Under the pieces are notes generated by a model that saw only the letters and a program-made list of their open reading frames with translations, searched no databases and was not told the DNA's origin. From the NCBI RefSeq assembly GCF_001570365.1, contig NZ_BBYK01000050.1:149724-210439 (forward strand): 60,716 nt of DNA, in the 5' to 3' direction. The stretch comes from Microtetraspora fusca (GTDB lineage Bacteria; Actinomycetota; Actinomycetes; Streptosporangiales; Streptosporangiaceae). This document shows, in pieces, positions 34,328 through 43,282 of this stretch (position 1 is the first letter of the stretch; every line of letters starts with the position of its first letter). The position numbers and the translations under genes were made by a program.

Positions 34328-35110
34328 GTGACCATCGGACAGCAACGATCGGTCCTCGACCGTGCCCTGCGGATCCTCGAGGCGTTCCAGCACGGTCCCG
34401 ACAGGATGACGCTCTCCGAGATCAGCCGCCACACCGAGATCCCGCTCACCACGACACACCGCATCGTCAACGAGCTCGCCGAGTGGGGCGCGCTGGAGCG
34501 CGAGCCGTCGGGGAAGTACCGGGTCGGCCTCCGGCTGTGGGAGGTCGCCGCGCACGCGCCGCGCTCGGTCGGCCTGCAGCGGATCGCCATGCCGTTCATG
34601 CAGGGCCTCTACGAGAACACCCACCGCAGTGTCCACCTGGCCGTGCGCGAGAAGGACGAGGTGGTCTTCGTCGAGCGGCTCACCAGCCCCGACCGGCCGC
34701 GCGAGCGGCCACGCGTCGGCGGCAGGTACGCCATGCATGCGACGGCGGTCGGGCTCGTCCTGCTCGCCTACGCGCCGGACGACGTGCAGGAGGAGGTCAT
34801 CTCGGGGCCGCTGCGCGCCTTCACCTCCAGGACCTACTCGAACGAGCGCGAGCTACGGCAGGTCCTCGCGGACATCCGGCGGAACGGGTACGCGGTGAGC
34901 GACCGCCAGATCGACCCGGAGTACATGTCGGTCGCCGCCCCCATCCACGGCGCCGACAACACCGTCGTCGCCGCTCTGTCGCTGATCGTGCCACCGACGG
35001 ACGCGCACGGCGTACGGCTGGCGCGTCTGGTGCAGGCGACGGCTCGCGGCATCTCCCGGGCACTCGGCGCGTCGGTCGGACCTGCCGCCGTCCGGCCAGG
35101 GAAACCCTGA
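34328..35110 (+). CDS. IclR-family regulator of the AcnX/IlvD operon
   Basis: A 260-residue IclR protein: winged helix about 8-70 (MTLSEISRHTEIPLTTTHRIVNEL) and effector domain about 80-250 (VGGRYAMHATAVGLVLLAYAP). It is the first gene of the 34.3-42.8 kb locus and likely senses its substrate. An operator-like palindrome at 35183 follows it, in front of the transporter operon. GTG 34328 follows GAGGAGGAAG. Family members act as repressors or activators of catabolic operons. Confidence 0.9.
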   Translation: MTIGQQRSVLDRALRILEAFQHGPDRMTLSEISRHTEIPLTTTHRIVNELAEWGALEREPSGKYRVGLRLWEVAAHAPRSVGLQRIAMPFMQGLYENTHRSVHLAVREKDEVVFVERLTSPDRPRERPRVGGRYAMHATAVGLVLLAYAPDDVQEEVISGPLRAFTSRTYSNERELRQVLADIRRNGYAVSDRQIDPEYMSVAAPIHGADNTVVAALSLIVPPTDAHGVRLARLVQATARGISRALGASVGPAAVRPGKP

Positions 35111-35182
35111 GAGAGATGCGGTCGCGGCACCGGCCCACATGATCCCGTTCCGGTACCCCTGAGCACTTTCGCCCTATAAGTC

Positions 35183-35197
35183 TTCCGATATCCGGAA
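35183..35197. promoter_or_regulatory. Operator-like palindrome before ABC operon
   Basis: ttccg-atatc-cggaa is a perfect 15-bp palindrome about 93 bases before the substrate-binding protein gene and 72 bases after the IclR stop. It sits in an unusually AT-rich stretch (35176-35215), fitting a promoter/operator region for IclR. Confidence 0.6.
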
Positions 35198-35289
35198 ATA
35201 TCAATTGTCGACACACGCGCCGTGAGGCGACCCTCATGTGCGTCGCGGCCACCTTTCATCGGCCCGCGACGTGGAAAAGGAGACTCACG

Positions 35290-36381
35290 GTGCGTCCAAT
35301 CACCCCCAGGCCGTCAGTTGCCACCCCGAGCCTCGATCGCCGTTCCTTCCTCCGGAGGTCCGCCTTCGCCGTCGCGGCGGCGGCCGCCGGCCCCACGCTG
35401 CTGTCGGCGTGCGGATCCGACTCCGCCGCCGGAGCGGGCTCGGGGTCCGGCTCGGGATCACGCGGCATCACGTTTCTGAGCTACCTCCCGCTCGAGACGC
35501 TGTCACTGGCGCCGGAGCTCCTCGCCGTAGCCGGCGGACATTTCACGAAGCACGGCCTCGACGTGAAGCTGCAGCCCGTCAAGGGCTCGCCGCAGGCGAT
35601 GCAGACCCTGTTGGCCGGCTCCGGGCTGGTCACCCGGGTCGGGCAGATCGACCTCGTGACCGCCGTCGGCAAGACCGAGCAGCCGATGGTCAACGTCGGC
35701 AGCCTCACGCGGGCCTCCACCGTACGCATCCTGTACAGCAAGAAGAACCCGCTGAACCGGCCGGAGGACCTCGCCGGGAAGACGATGGGCGTCCCGTCGG
35801 AGGGCGGCACGAGCGACAAGCTCGTCAGCCTGGTCATGAGCAACAGCGGGCTCGACGCCGCGAGCGTCAAGCGGCAGGTCGTCGGCCTGACGCCCGGGAC
35901 CTTCAACCTCGTGCAGCAGGGCCGGATCGCCGGCTACGTCGTCAGCCTGGACACCGCCAACATCGTGGTCTCGCAGAACAGCGACGCGGCGATCTTCGAC
36001 CCCGGCGAGTACGTGAACGCGGACACCCAGGTGTACGTGTCGACGAGGGACAACGTGAAGAACAAGGCCGCCGACCTCAAGGCGTTCCTGGCCGGGATCA
36101 ACGACGCAGTCGCCGCGATGGTCGCGGACGAGTCGCTCGACGAGACCCTGAAGGTCCTGCGCGGCGCGTACTCCTTCGCGACCCTGAACGACGACGACAT
36201 CGCCAAGGCGAGCCTCCGGCAGAGCCGCGACGCCTGGACCGGCGGCAGGCCCGGCGACCCGTTCCTCGTCACCGACGAGAAGGGGTGGTCGACCGGCTAC
36301 GACGAGCTGGTCAAGGCCGGGATGGTCCCGTCCGGCCTCGACCCGAAGGTCTGGCTCGACAACAGCCTCCTGTCCGCCTAG
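35290..36381 (+). CDS. ABC importer substrate-binding lipoprotein, NMT1 type
   Basis: A 363-residue NMT1/ThiY-like solute-binding protein. The N terminus has a twin-arginine signal (DRRSFLRR, Arg17-Arg18) and a lipobox LLSAC with Cys41, so it is a Tat-exported lipoprotein. The mature part opens ITFLSYLPLETLSLAPELLAVAGGHFTKHGLDV, typical of importers for pyrimidines, sulfonates, aromatic acids and the like. GTG 35290 is preceded by AAAAGGAG. It forms an operon with the ATPase and permease and then with the dehydratase genes, so it likely brings in their substrate. Confidence 0.9.
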   Translation: MRPITPRPSVATPSLDRRSFLRRSAFAVAAAAAGPTLLSACGSDSAAGAGSGSGSGSRGITFLSYLPLETLSLAPELLAVAGGHFTKHGLDVKLQPVKGSPQAMQTLLAGSGLVTRVGQIDLVTAVGKTEQPMVNVGSLTRASTVRILYSKKNPLNRPEDLAGKTMGVPSEGGTSDKLVSLVMSNSGLDAASVKRQVVGLTPGTFNLVQQGRIAGYVVSLDTANIVVSQNSDAAIFDPGEYVNADTQVYVSTRDNVKNKAADLKAFLAGINDAVAAMVADESLDETLKVLRGAYSFATLNDDDIAKASLRQSRDAWTGGRPGDPFLVTDEKGWSTGYDELVKAGMVPSGLDPKVWLDNSLLSA

Positions 36382-36404
36382 CCGAGAGCCGTCAAGGAGA
36401 AGCC

Positions 36405-37262
36405 GTGGCGAAGGACGCCAAGACGATGACCGCGCCCGTGGCGGGGCGGCCGACGGAGCCGACGGAGCCGACGGCGCCCTCGGCGCCGAAGCTCCAGCTG
36501 GTCGGGATCACCAAGGAGTTCCACACCAAGCGGGGCACCACGCGGGCGCTGTCCGACATCAACCTGACCATCAACGACAAGGAGTTCGTCTCCCTGATCG
36601 GCCGTTCCGGCTGCGGCAAGACGACGTTGCTGCGTACGCTCGCCGGGCTGGTGAACCCGACCGCCGGCGAGGTCCTCATCGAGGGCAGGTCGCTGTGGCA
36701 GGGATCGCACGTCGACCCCACCGTGGTCGACCAGCTCGGGGTGGTCTTCCAAGAAGCCAACCTCTTCCCCTGGTACTCGGTCGTCGACAACATCGCGCTT
36801 CCCCTGCGGCTACGCGGCGTGAAGCGGAAGGAGCGGCTCGAGCGGGCGTGCGAGCTCGCCGAGCTGGTCGGGCTGAAGGGGTTCGAGAAGTCCTACCCTC
36901 GCGAGCTCTCGGGCGGCATGCGGCAACGGGTCGCGATCGCCAGGGCGCTGAGCATCACGCCCAAGCTGCTCCTCATGGACGAGCCGTTCGGCGCGCTCGA
37001 CGCCCTCACCCGGGAGCGGATGAACATCGAGCTCCAGCGGATCGCCGCCGCGACGGAGGCCACCGTCGTGTTCGTCACCCACGACATCACCGAAGCGGTC
37101 TTTCTCGGTGACCGCATCGTCCATCTGACACCCCGTCCCGGACGGATCCGGCAGGTCAGGTCGGTGGAGTTCACCCGGCCGCGCGGGATCGACGTCCAGA
37201 CGGAGCCGGAGTTCGGCGCCATCGTGCGCGACCTCCGCCACGCGCTCGACGAGGAGGAATAG
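36405..37262 (+). CDS. ABC importer ATP-binding protein
   Basis: A 285-residue ATPase of the taurine/nitrate/NMT1 importer class. Walker A GRSGCGKTT, Q-loop VFQEANLFPWYS, signature LSGGMRQR, Walker B LLLMDEPFGALD, and switch His in VFVTHDITEA are all intact. The first 25 residues are a Thr/Pro-rich extension (PTEPTEPTAPSAP). GTG 36405 follows AAGGAGA. It lies 23 bases after the binding-protein gene and 3 bases before the permease. Confidence 0.93.
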   Translation: MAKDAKTMTAPVAGRPTEPTEPTAPSAPKLQLVGITKEFHTKRGTTRALSDINLTINDKEFVSLIGRSGCGKTTLLRTLAGLVNPTAGEVLIEGRSLWQGSHVDPTVVDQLGVVFQEANLFPWYSVVDNIALPLRLRGVKRKERLERACELAELVGLKGFEKSYPRELSGGMRQRVAIARALSITPKLLLMDEPFGALDALTRERMNIELQRIAAATEATVVFVTHDITEAVFLGDRIVHLTPRPGRIRQVRSVEFTRPRGIDVQTEPEFGAIVRDLRHALDEEE

Positions 37263-37265
37263 GCC

Positions 37266-38057
37266 ATGACCCGTGGAAGATCGATGCGGCTGCTGCCGTG
37301 GATCACCACCCCTCTGCTGCTGATCGCCTTCTTCGTCGCCTGGGACGTGTTCGTCCGCGCGTTCGAGGTCAACGAGCTCGTCCTGCCGCGGCCGGGCGCG
37401 GTGTTCGAGAGCCTGGGCGAGGTCGTCCGGAACCCCGCCACCTGGGATCATGCGCGTGTCACCGTCCTGGAGACCACGTCCGGCTTCCTGGCCGCGCTGG
37501 TGTTCGGCGTCGTCGCGGGCGTCGTGCTCGGGAAGGTGCCGTGGATCGAGCGGAGCCTGCGCCCGATGATCGTGGCGTCGCAGGTGGTGCCGAAGGTCGC
37601 GCTCATCCCGCTGTTCGTCATCTGGTTCGGGTTCGGCATCACCTCGAAGGTCATCATGGCCGCGATGCTCGCCTTCTTCCCCATCATGCTGAACGTGCAG
37701 CTCGGGGTGCGGTCGGTCGAGGCCGGGCAGCGCGAGGTGATGCGGAGCCTGAATGCCGGCCGCTGGCAGACGTTCGTGCACCTCGAACTCAGGAGCACCA
37801 TGCCGTACGTCCTGGCCGGCATGGAGGTGGGCATCGTCTTCGCGATCATCGGCACGATCGTCGGCGAGTACCTCGGCGGCAGCGAGGGGCTCGGCTACCT
37901 CGTGGTGGTGACGCTCAACGCGCTCGACGCGCCGCAGCTCTTCGCGGTCATCATCCTGTTGTCGGTGATCGGCCTCGCCATGTACTTCGTGGTGAACACG
38001 CTCAAGCGGGTGCTCATCCCCTGGCACGAGTCCGTCTACGGCCAGAACGGGGTGTGA
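37266..38057 (+). CDS. ABC importer permease
   Basis: A 263-residue permease with about six membrane helices and the BPD EAA loop (GVRSVEAGQREVMRSLNAGRWQTF, about 150-173) that docks the ATPase. TIVGEYLGGSEGLGYLV near residue 200 is typical of the SsuC/TauC/ThiX group. It probably works as a homodimer, since no second permease gene is present. The stop lies 5 bases before the dehydratase start, consistent with coupled translation. Confidence 0.92.
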   Translation: MTRGRSMRLLPWITTPLLLIAFFVAWDVFVRAFEVNELVLPRPGAVFESLGEVVRNPATWDHARVTVLETTSGFLAALVFGVVAGVVLGKVPWIERSLRPMIVASQVVPKVALIPLFVIWFGFGITSKVIMAAMLAFFPIMLNVQLGVRSVEAGQREVMRSLNAGRWQTFVHLELRSTMPYVLAGMEVGIVFAIIGTIVGEYLGGSEGLGYLVVVTLNALDAPQLFAVIILLSVIGLAMYFVVNTLKRVLIPWHESVYGQNGV

Positions 38058-38062
38058 GCGGC

Positions 38063-39748
38063 ATGGAACCGCGCAGCAACCACCCCGTCGGCAGCCCCCG
38101 CTGGGCCACCACCCGCACCCAGTGGCGGGCGCTCGGTCTCGACGACGAGGACATCAGGAAGCCCAAGATCGCGATCGTGAACTCGTCGTCCGGGCTCTCC
38201 CCGTGTTTCAGCCACCTCGACCCCATCGCGGCCGAGGTACGGCGGTCGATCAGGGACGCGGGAGGCGTGGGGTTCGAGATCAGGACGGTCGCCCCCACGG
38301 ACTTCATCATGAGCGCGGGCGGCCGCGGCGGGTATGTCCTCTCCTCACGCGATCTGATCGCGAACGACATCGAGGCCGTCGTCGAGGGCGCACGGCTCGA
38401 CGGGATGGTCTGCCTCGCGTCCTGCGACAAGACGACCCCCGGACAGCTGATGGCCGCCGCGCGGATCAACATCCCGACGCTGATCGTCTCGTGCGGCTAC
38501 CAGAGCTGCGGAACGCTGGACGACGGCGAGCGGGTGGACATCGAAGAGGTGTTCATCAAGGCCGGCCATCTCGCGTCGGGGCGGATCTCGTTCGAGGGTC
38601 TCTGCGACATGAGCGCGCGGGCCATCACGAGCCCCGGCGTCTGCACGGGCATGGGAACCGCCAACACCATGCACATCGTGGCCGAGGCGCTGGGCATGAC
38701 GATCGCGGGCTCCACCCCGGTGCGTGCCGACAGCGACCGCATGTGGGCGACCGTGCGGGAGTCCGGGCGCGTCATCATGGAGGCCGTCGAGCACGCCCGG
38801 CTCCCCCGCGACATCATGACCGCCGAGGCGTTCGCCAACGCGGTGTCGGCGACCCTCGCGGTCAGCGGGTCCATCAACGCCGTCAAGCACCTCCAGGCGA
38901 TCGCGCGCGAGGCGGGGTCCGACGTCGACGTCTACCGGCTGTTCGAGCGCCAGGCGGAGTCCGTACGGCCTCTCTCGGCGGTGCGGCCCAACGGCGAGGA
39001 CAGCATCGAGGAGTTCGAGGACGCCGGCGGGGCGCTCGCCGTGCTCGCGCAACTCGGCGACCACCTGCACGGGGCGGCGCGCACGGTCACCGGCGAGACC
39101 ATGGCGGCGCGCACCGCCTCCGCCGTGGTGCGCGACGAAAGGATCATCAGGCCCGCCGTCGACCCGCGCGGGCAGGAGGCGACGATCATCGTGGTGCGGG
39201 GCTCGCTCGCGCCCGACTCCGCGATCGTGAAGCTCTCCGTCTCGGAGCGGCGGACGAAGACGTTCCGCGGTCCCGCCCGGGTGTTCGGCGACGCCCTCTC
39301 ATGCGTCGAGGCCATCGAGCGGGGCGTCGTACGCGCCGGCGACGTGCTCGTGCTGCGAGGTCTCGGGCCGGTCGGCACCCCCGGCATGGGCATGGCGTCC
39401 CAGCCCGTGTTCGCGCTCGACGGCGCCGGCCTGACCGAGAGCGTCGCGGTCGTCACCGACGGGCAGCTGTCCGGACTGGTCAACAAGGGCATCGTCGTCG
39501 GCGAGGTCAGCCCGGAGGGCGCGGTCAAGGGGCCGCTGGCCATCGTCGAGGACGGCGACCCGATCGCGATCGACCTGCCCCGAAGGACCGTCGACCTCCT
39601 GATAGAGCCCGACGAGGCCGATCGCCGGCTGGCCCGGTGGACCGCCGATGATCCGCCGGCCGACGCGTCCGGATGGCTGTCGATCTACGCCCGCAACGTC
39701 GAACCGCTGCACCGGGGTGCGACGCTCCGCGGCGACCGCAGCCGTTGA
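38063..39748 (+). CDS. IlvD/Edd-family dehydratase
   Basis: A 561-residue iron-sulfur dehydratase. The three cluster Cys are visible as Cys48 (GLSPCFSHL), Cys121 (ASCDKTTPG) and Cys194 (SPGVCTGMGTANTMH). The C-terminal swivel domain carries GPVGTPGMGM and VTDGQLSGL, including the conserved Ser base region. It removes water from a 2,3-dihydroxy acid, giving a 2-keto-3-deoxy acid; sugar acids or dihydroxy carboxylic acids are the usual substrates. ATG 38063 is nine bases after an alternative GTG 38054. It is fourth in the transporter operon. Not likely to be the housekeeping IlvD because of this context. Confidence 0.9.
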   Translation: MEPRSNHPVGSPRWATTRTQWRALGLDDEDIRKPKIAIVNSSSGLSPCFSHLDPIAAEVRRSIRDAGGVGFEIRTVAPTDFIMSAGGRGGYVLSSRDLIANDIEAVVEGARLDGMVCLASCDKTTPGQLMAAARINIPTLIVSCGYQSCGTLDDGERVDIEEVFIKAGHLASGRISFEGLCDMSARAITSPGVCTGMGTANTMHIVAEALGMTIAGSTPVRADSDRMWATVRESGRVIMEAVEHARLPRDIMTAEAFANAVSATLAVSGSINAVKHLQAIAREAGSDVDVYRLFERQAESVRPLSAVRPNGEDSIEEFEDAGGALAVLAQLGDHLHGAARTVTGETMAARTASAVVRDERIIRPAVDPRGQEATIIVVRGSLAPDSAIVKLSVSERRTKTFRGPARVFGDALSCVEAIERGVVRAGDVLVLRGLGPVGTPGMGMASQPVFALDGAGLTESVAVVTDGQLSGLVNKGIVVGEVSPEGAVKGPLAIVEDGDPIAIDLPRRTVDLLIEPDEADRRLARWTADDPPADASGWLSIYARNVEPLHRGATLRGDRSR

Positions 39749-39773
39749 CCCCGACACTCCTGACAGGAGGACC

Positions 39774-41063
39774 ATGCCTCACCCCCTGACCGAACTGAAG
39801 ATCAACACGGTGACCAAGCCCTCGGGGCGTACCGTCGAACGGGTCGACGCGGACATCTGCGTCGTGGGCGCCGGGATCGCCGGCCTCTCCGCCGCCATCG
39901 AGGCGCGCCGGATCGGCCGCACCGTCGCGCTCGTCGACGCGCTGCCCGTCCTCGGCGGCCAGTGCGTGAACTCGCTCATCGGGCTCTTCTGCGGGATCTT
40001 CGGCAACGGTCCGGAGTACCGCCAGCTCACGCACGGTGTCTTCGACGAGATGTTCGCCGACCTGGGCAAGACGGACGACATCTACTTCAACAAGTCGCAC
40101 ACCATCACGGTCAGCTACGACGAGATCGTGCTCGGCCGCTGGTTCGAGAACCTCGTCCAACGGCTCGGCATCCAGGTCGTCCTCGGCGCGTCCGTGCACG
40201 CGGTCGACGTCGCCGACGGCCACGTCCGTTCGGTCGACTTCGCCACCCGACACGGCGACGTACGGGTCACCGCCGGAGGGTTCGTCGACGCGACCGGGGA
40301 CGCCGCGCTCACGTGGGAGGCGGGGCTGCCCTGCCGCCTCCCGGAGCGGACGGTGTGGGGATCGCAGCAGATCCGGTTGGAGAACCTGGACGAGACCCGC
40401 CGGCCGGACCCGGCCGAGCTCGTGGCACGCGTGGACGAGAAGGCGGAGCAGTACGGCCTGGTGCGCCGGGACGGGCTCGCGTTCTTCTTCCCCGGCCGCA
40501 ACACGGCGGTCATGAACATGACCCACGTCGAGGCGCCGCTGGAGGCCGTACGGGCGGCGCAGGCACAGCTCGAAGGGCGCGCCCAGGCCGACCGGGTGGT
40601 CGAGTTCCTGCGCAGCGAGTTCCCCGGCGCCTTCGGGGACGCCAAGGTACGCAGCTACGGCTTCCCCGGGCGACGCCAGACCCGGTGGATCGCGGCGGTG
40701 CACCAGCTCGGCGTCGAGGAGGTCCGGCAGGGCACCTTCTTCGAGGACGCCGTCGCGCGTACGGCCTGGCCGATCGAGTTGCACGACCGCGTGGAGGGCT
40801 ACGTGTGGGAGACGTTCGGCCCGGACCACGTGCACTATGTGCCGCTGCGCAGCCTGATCCCCGTCGGCGCGCACAACCTCGTCGCCGCCGGCCGCTGCGT
40901 CGACGGCGACGCGGCGGCGCTGTCGAGCGTACGCGTGATGGGCCCGTGCGCCGCCATGGGAGTCGGGGCGGCGCACGCGCTCGACCTGGCCGGGGGCGGC
41001 AGCATCCAGGAGGTCAAACCCGCCGACCTTCGCGAGCGGGTGCACGACAACGTCGAGGGATGA
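39774..41063 (+). CDS. FAD-dependent oxidoreductase (FAD_oxidored type)
   Basis: A 429-residue flavoprotein. The Rossmann motif ICVVGAGIAGLSAAIEARRIG lies at about 26-46, followed by GGQCVNSLIGLFCGIFG with two Cys, a pattern of the FAD_oxidored group, in which a nearby Cys may contact flavin. The C terminus has PVGAHNLVAAGRCVDGDAAALSSVRVMGPCAAMGVGA, a typical second FAD-contact region. It likely oxidises or reduces a hydroxy acid intermediate in the operon. ATG 39774 follows AGGAGG. Exact reaction unknown. Confidence 0.87.
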   Translation: MPHPLTELKINTVTKPSGRTVERVDADICVVGAGIAGLSAAIEARRIGRTVALVDALPVLGGQCVNSLIGLFCGIFGNGPEYRQLTHGVFDEMFADLGKTDDIYFNKSHTITVSYDEIVLGRWFENLVQRLGIQVVLGASVHAVDVADGHVRSVDFATRHGDVRVTAGGFVDATGDAALTWEAGLPCRLPERTVWGSQQIRLENLDETRRPDPAELVARVDEKAEQYGLVRRDGLAFFFPGRNTAVMNMTHVEAPLEAVRAAQAQLEGRAQADRVVEFLRSEFPGAFGDAKVRSYGFPGRRQTRWIAAVHQLGVEEVRQGTFFEDAVARTAWPIELHDRVEGYVWETFGPDHVHYVPLRSLIPVGAHNLVAAGRCVDGDAAALSSVRVMGPCAAMGVGAAHALDLAGGGSIQEVKPADLRERVHDNVEG

Positions 41064-41073
41064 GGCGAGCGTC

Positions 41074-42372
41074 ATGAGACTGACCGATGAGGAGAAGGCG
41101 ATGCTCGACGGGGCGGAGGGCCCCGCGGTCGCCGCGGCGATGGACCTGCTCGTGCGCTACGGCGACGCGCTGGGCGCGGAACGCCTCTGCGAGACCCGCA
41201 ACGTCGCGGGGACGATGACACAACCCTCGCCGGTCAAGGCGAAGCTGGTGCGTGAGGGCGGCTGGAACAAGTCGTTCGCGGTGATCAACCTCGACTGCGA
41301 CGACGACATCGAGATCCCGCCGATGCGCGTCCCGACCTGCCAGCTGCAGCACGGATTCAGCGACGACGCGCTCGGCATCGCCCCGTATCCCCCGAATATG
41401 GTGGAGTTGCAGGGCGACGCCGAGTCGTTCTTCGGAGGCCGCGGGGTGAACATCCTCGCGACCTGCACGCCGTACCAGGTGGGCAACCTTCCCGTGCGCG
41501 GCGAGCACTGCGCGTGGATGGAGTCGTCCGCCGTGGTGTACTGCAACTCCGTGCTGGGTGCCCGTACGAACTGTGAGGGCACCGCGTCGACGGGGGCGGC
41601 GAGCCTGACCGGCAGGATCCCCTACTGGGGCAACCACCTGCCCGAGAACCGCCACGGCACCCACCTGATCGAGTCGCGGGTGCCCGTCGACGGCTTCCTC
41701 GACTGGGGCATGTTCGGCTATTTCGTCGGCGACCTCGTCCAGGAGGCGCGGCCCGTGATCAGCGGGGATCTGCGCCGCCCCGACCTGAACGACCTGAAGC
41801 ACTTCGGTGCCGCCGCGGCGTCCTCGGGCGGGGTCGAGATCTACCACCTACCCGGCACCACCCCCGAGGCCCCGACACTCGCGGCCGCGTTCGGCGGCGG
41901 GCGCCTCCCCGAACCCGTCGTGTACGGCGAGCGCGAACGCCGGCAGGTCTACGAGACCCTGAACAACCAGGGCACGAGCACCGACGTCGACTTCGTCCTC
42001 CTCGGCTGCCCCCACGCGTCACTGGACCAGATCGCGCGCGCGGCCCGCGCGCTGGAGGGCAGGAAGCTCAACCCAGGCACGGAGCTTTGGGTGATGACTC
42101 CGCGCGCGCTCCGGAGCGTGGCCGACCGCAACGGCTACACGCGGGTGATCGAGGAGGCGGGCGGCAAGGTCCTCACCGACTCCTGTCCGGCGATGTCCCG
42201 GTCGGCCCCCGTGGGCACCCGGGTCTTCGCGACCGACTCCGCGAAACAGGCGCACTATCTGCCCGCCATCCTCGGCATCGAGGCGTGGTTCGGGACCCTG
42301 GAGGAGTGCGTCGACGCCGCCGTCACCGGCAAATGGCGCGGTGACCTCCGGGCCGTGGAGGGCGCGCGATGA
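41074..42372 (+). CDS. Aconitase X catalytic (large) subunit
   Basis: A 432-residue aconitase X large subunit (formerly DUF521). Hallmarks: TCTPYQVGNLPVRGEHCAWMESSAVVY (about 130-156), NSVLGARTNCEG (about 158-169), LTGRIPYWGNHLPENR (about 178-193), GCPHAS (Cys312) and TDSCPAMS (Cys371). Cys131, Cys312 and Cys371 are candidates for Fe-S ligands by position. Known members dehydrate cis-3-hydroxy-L-proline or phosphomevalonate. Here no hydroxyproline or mevalonate genes adjoin, so a different hydroxy acid is likely. ATG 41074 follows GAGGCGAG. Its stop overlaps the small-subunit start. Confidence 0.92.
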   Translation: MRLTDEEKAMLDGAEGPAVAAAMDLLVRYGDALGAERLCETRNVAGTMTQPSPVKAKLVREGGWNKSFAVINLDCDDDIEIPPMRVPTCQLQHGFSDDALGIAPYPPNMVELQGDAESFFGGRGVNILATCTPYQVGNLPVRGEHCAWMESSAVVYCNSVLGARTNCEGTASTGAASLTGRIPYWGNHLPENRHGTHLIESRVPVDGFLDWGMFGYFVGDLVQEARPVISGDLRRPDLNDLKHFGAAAASSGGVEIYHLPGTTPEAPTLAAAFGGGRLPEPVVYGERERRQVYETLNNQGTSTDVDFVLLGCPHASLDQIARAARALEGRKLNPGTELWVMTPRALRSVADRNGYTRVIEEAGGKVLTDSCPAMSRSAPVGTRVFATDSAKQAHYLPAILGIEAWFGTLEECVDAAVTGKWRGDLRAVEGAR

Positions 42373-42797
42373 CGATCGAGATCAGGGGGAGGTGCGTCGT
42401 CCCCGGATACGCCGAGGGCGAGGCCCTCGTGTCCCACGAGACGATCTCGGGCTGGGGCGGCATCGATCCGGCCACCGGGACGATCATCGAGCGCCGCCAC
42501 GAGCTCTTCGGCGTCTGCTTCACGGGGAAGGTGCTGGTGTTCCCCGGCGCCAAGGGATCGTCCGGCTGGTCGGGGTTCTTCCAGAGCACCCGGCTGCTCG
42601 GGACCGCGCCGCTGGCGATGGTGTTCACCACGATGACGACCAAGGCCGCGCTGGGCGCGGTCGTCACCCGCGTCCCCGCCATGTCCGAGTTCGACCACGA
42701 CCCGACAGAAGTGGTCAACACCGGGGACTGGGTGGTCGTCGCCGCGGATCAGGGCCTTCTCACCGTGACGCCCTCCCGAGGTTCCGCGCGGAGGTGA
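42369..42797 (+). CDS. Aconitase X swivel (small) subunit
   Basis: A 142-residue aconitase X small subunit (formerly DUF126). VPGYAEGEALVSHETISGWGGIDPATG opens the swivel domain, and FPGAKGSSGWSGFFQ (about 58-72) carries the conserved Ser (Ser64 or Ser65) that serves as the catalytic base in characterised relatives. It overlaps the large subunit by four bases (ATGA), so the two are made together, and it ends the operon just before a strong terminator. Confidence 0.92.
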   Translation: MTIEIRGRCVVPGYAEGEALVSHETISGWGGIDPATGTIIERRHELFGVCFTGKVLVFPGAKGSSGWSGFFQSTRLLGTAPLAMVFTTMTTKAALGAVVTRVPAMSEFDHDPTEVVNTGDWVVVAADQGLLTVTPSRGSARR

Positions 42798-42818
42798 CGG
42801 CGGTCGCGTGGCGACGCG

Positions 42819-42850
42819 GCGGGCCCCGGCGCCAGACGGCCGGGGCCCGC
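42819..42850 (+). terminator. Intrinsic terminator after AcnX operon
   Basis: A perfect 11-bp GC-rich stem (gcgggccccgg at 42819-42829 with ccggggcccgc at 42840-42850) followed by ttcctgt, 21 bases after the small-subunit stop. Confidence 0.8.
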
Positions 42851-43040
42851 TTCCTGTCCCTTCGTTACGGATCGTTCTAGTCGCTCTCGATGGTGGCACG
42901 CAGCCACTCGGCGACGGCGGTGGTGTGCACGCCGCTGCCGTCGCTCATCGCGCCTGGATCGGCACATCAGAAATCGGATACACATCGGAATCTCTCATGT
43001 ACTCTTCGTGTCCGATCTGTTGGTCTCTCAGGAGGGCGCA

Positions 43041-43262
43041 ATGCGCAGGATCATCCGACTCTTCGCCACGTCCGCGGTCGTCACCGCAGGCACAATCGCG
43101 GCTACCGCGGCCGCTGCCAGCGCCGACACCGGCTGGGCGTACACCGCCCCCCAGGTAATTGGCGACACCGGCGCGACTATCCAGTGGATACCTCTCGGCA
43201 CCCTTCTCTTCAGCGACCGGAACATCAAACGCGACATCGTCACCGTGCAGTGGGACCGCTGA
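43041..43262 (+). CDS. Small secreted protein with start of S74 domain
   Basis: A 73-residue protein with a clear signal peptide (RRIIRLFATSAVVTAGTIAATAAAASA, cleavage near residue 29). The short mature part ends SDRNIKRDIVTVQWDR. SDRxIKRDI is the conserved opening of the peptidase S74 intramolecular chaperone domain found on phage tail spikes and bacterial surface proteins. The rest of that domain is encoded just downstream in another frame, so this may be the front half of a broken gene. ATG 43041 follows AGGAGGG. Confidence 0.7.
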   Translation: MRRIIRLFATSAVVTAGTIAATAAAASADTGWAYTAPQVIGDTGATIQWIPLGTLLFSDRNIKRDIVTVQWDR

Positions 43263-43282
43263 TCTTGAACCTGTCGAGGCTC

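Noticed and set aside
35238-36400. A 674-residue frame running through the binding protein into the ABC ATPase.
   Set aside because: The first part is an out-of-frame shadow of the binding protein; the ATPase has its own start with a good ribosome binding site at 36405.
42960-43020. An inverted repeat (atcggatacac ... gtgtccgat) upstream of the S74 gene as an operator.
   Set aside because: The arms differ by an inserted base and are far apart; too weak to report as a site.
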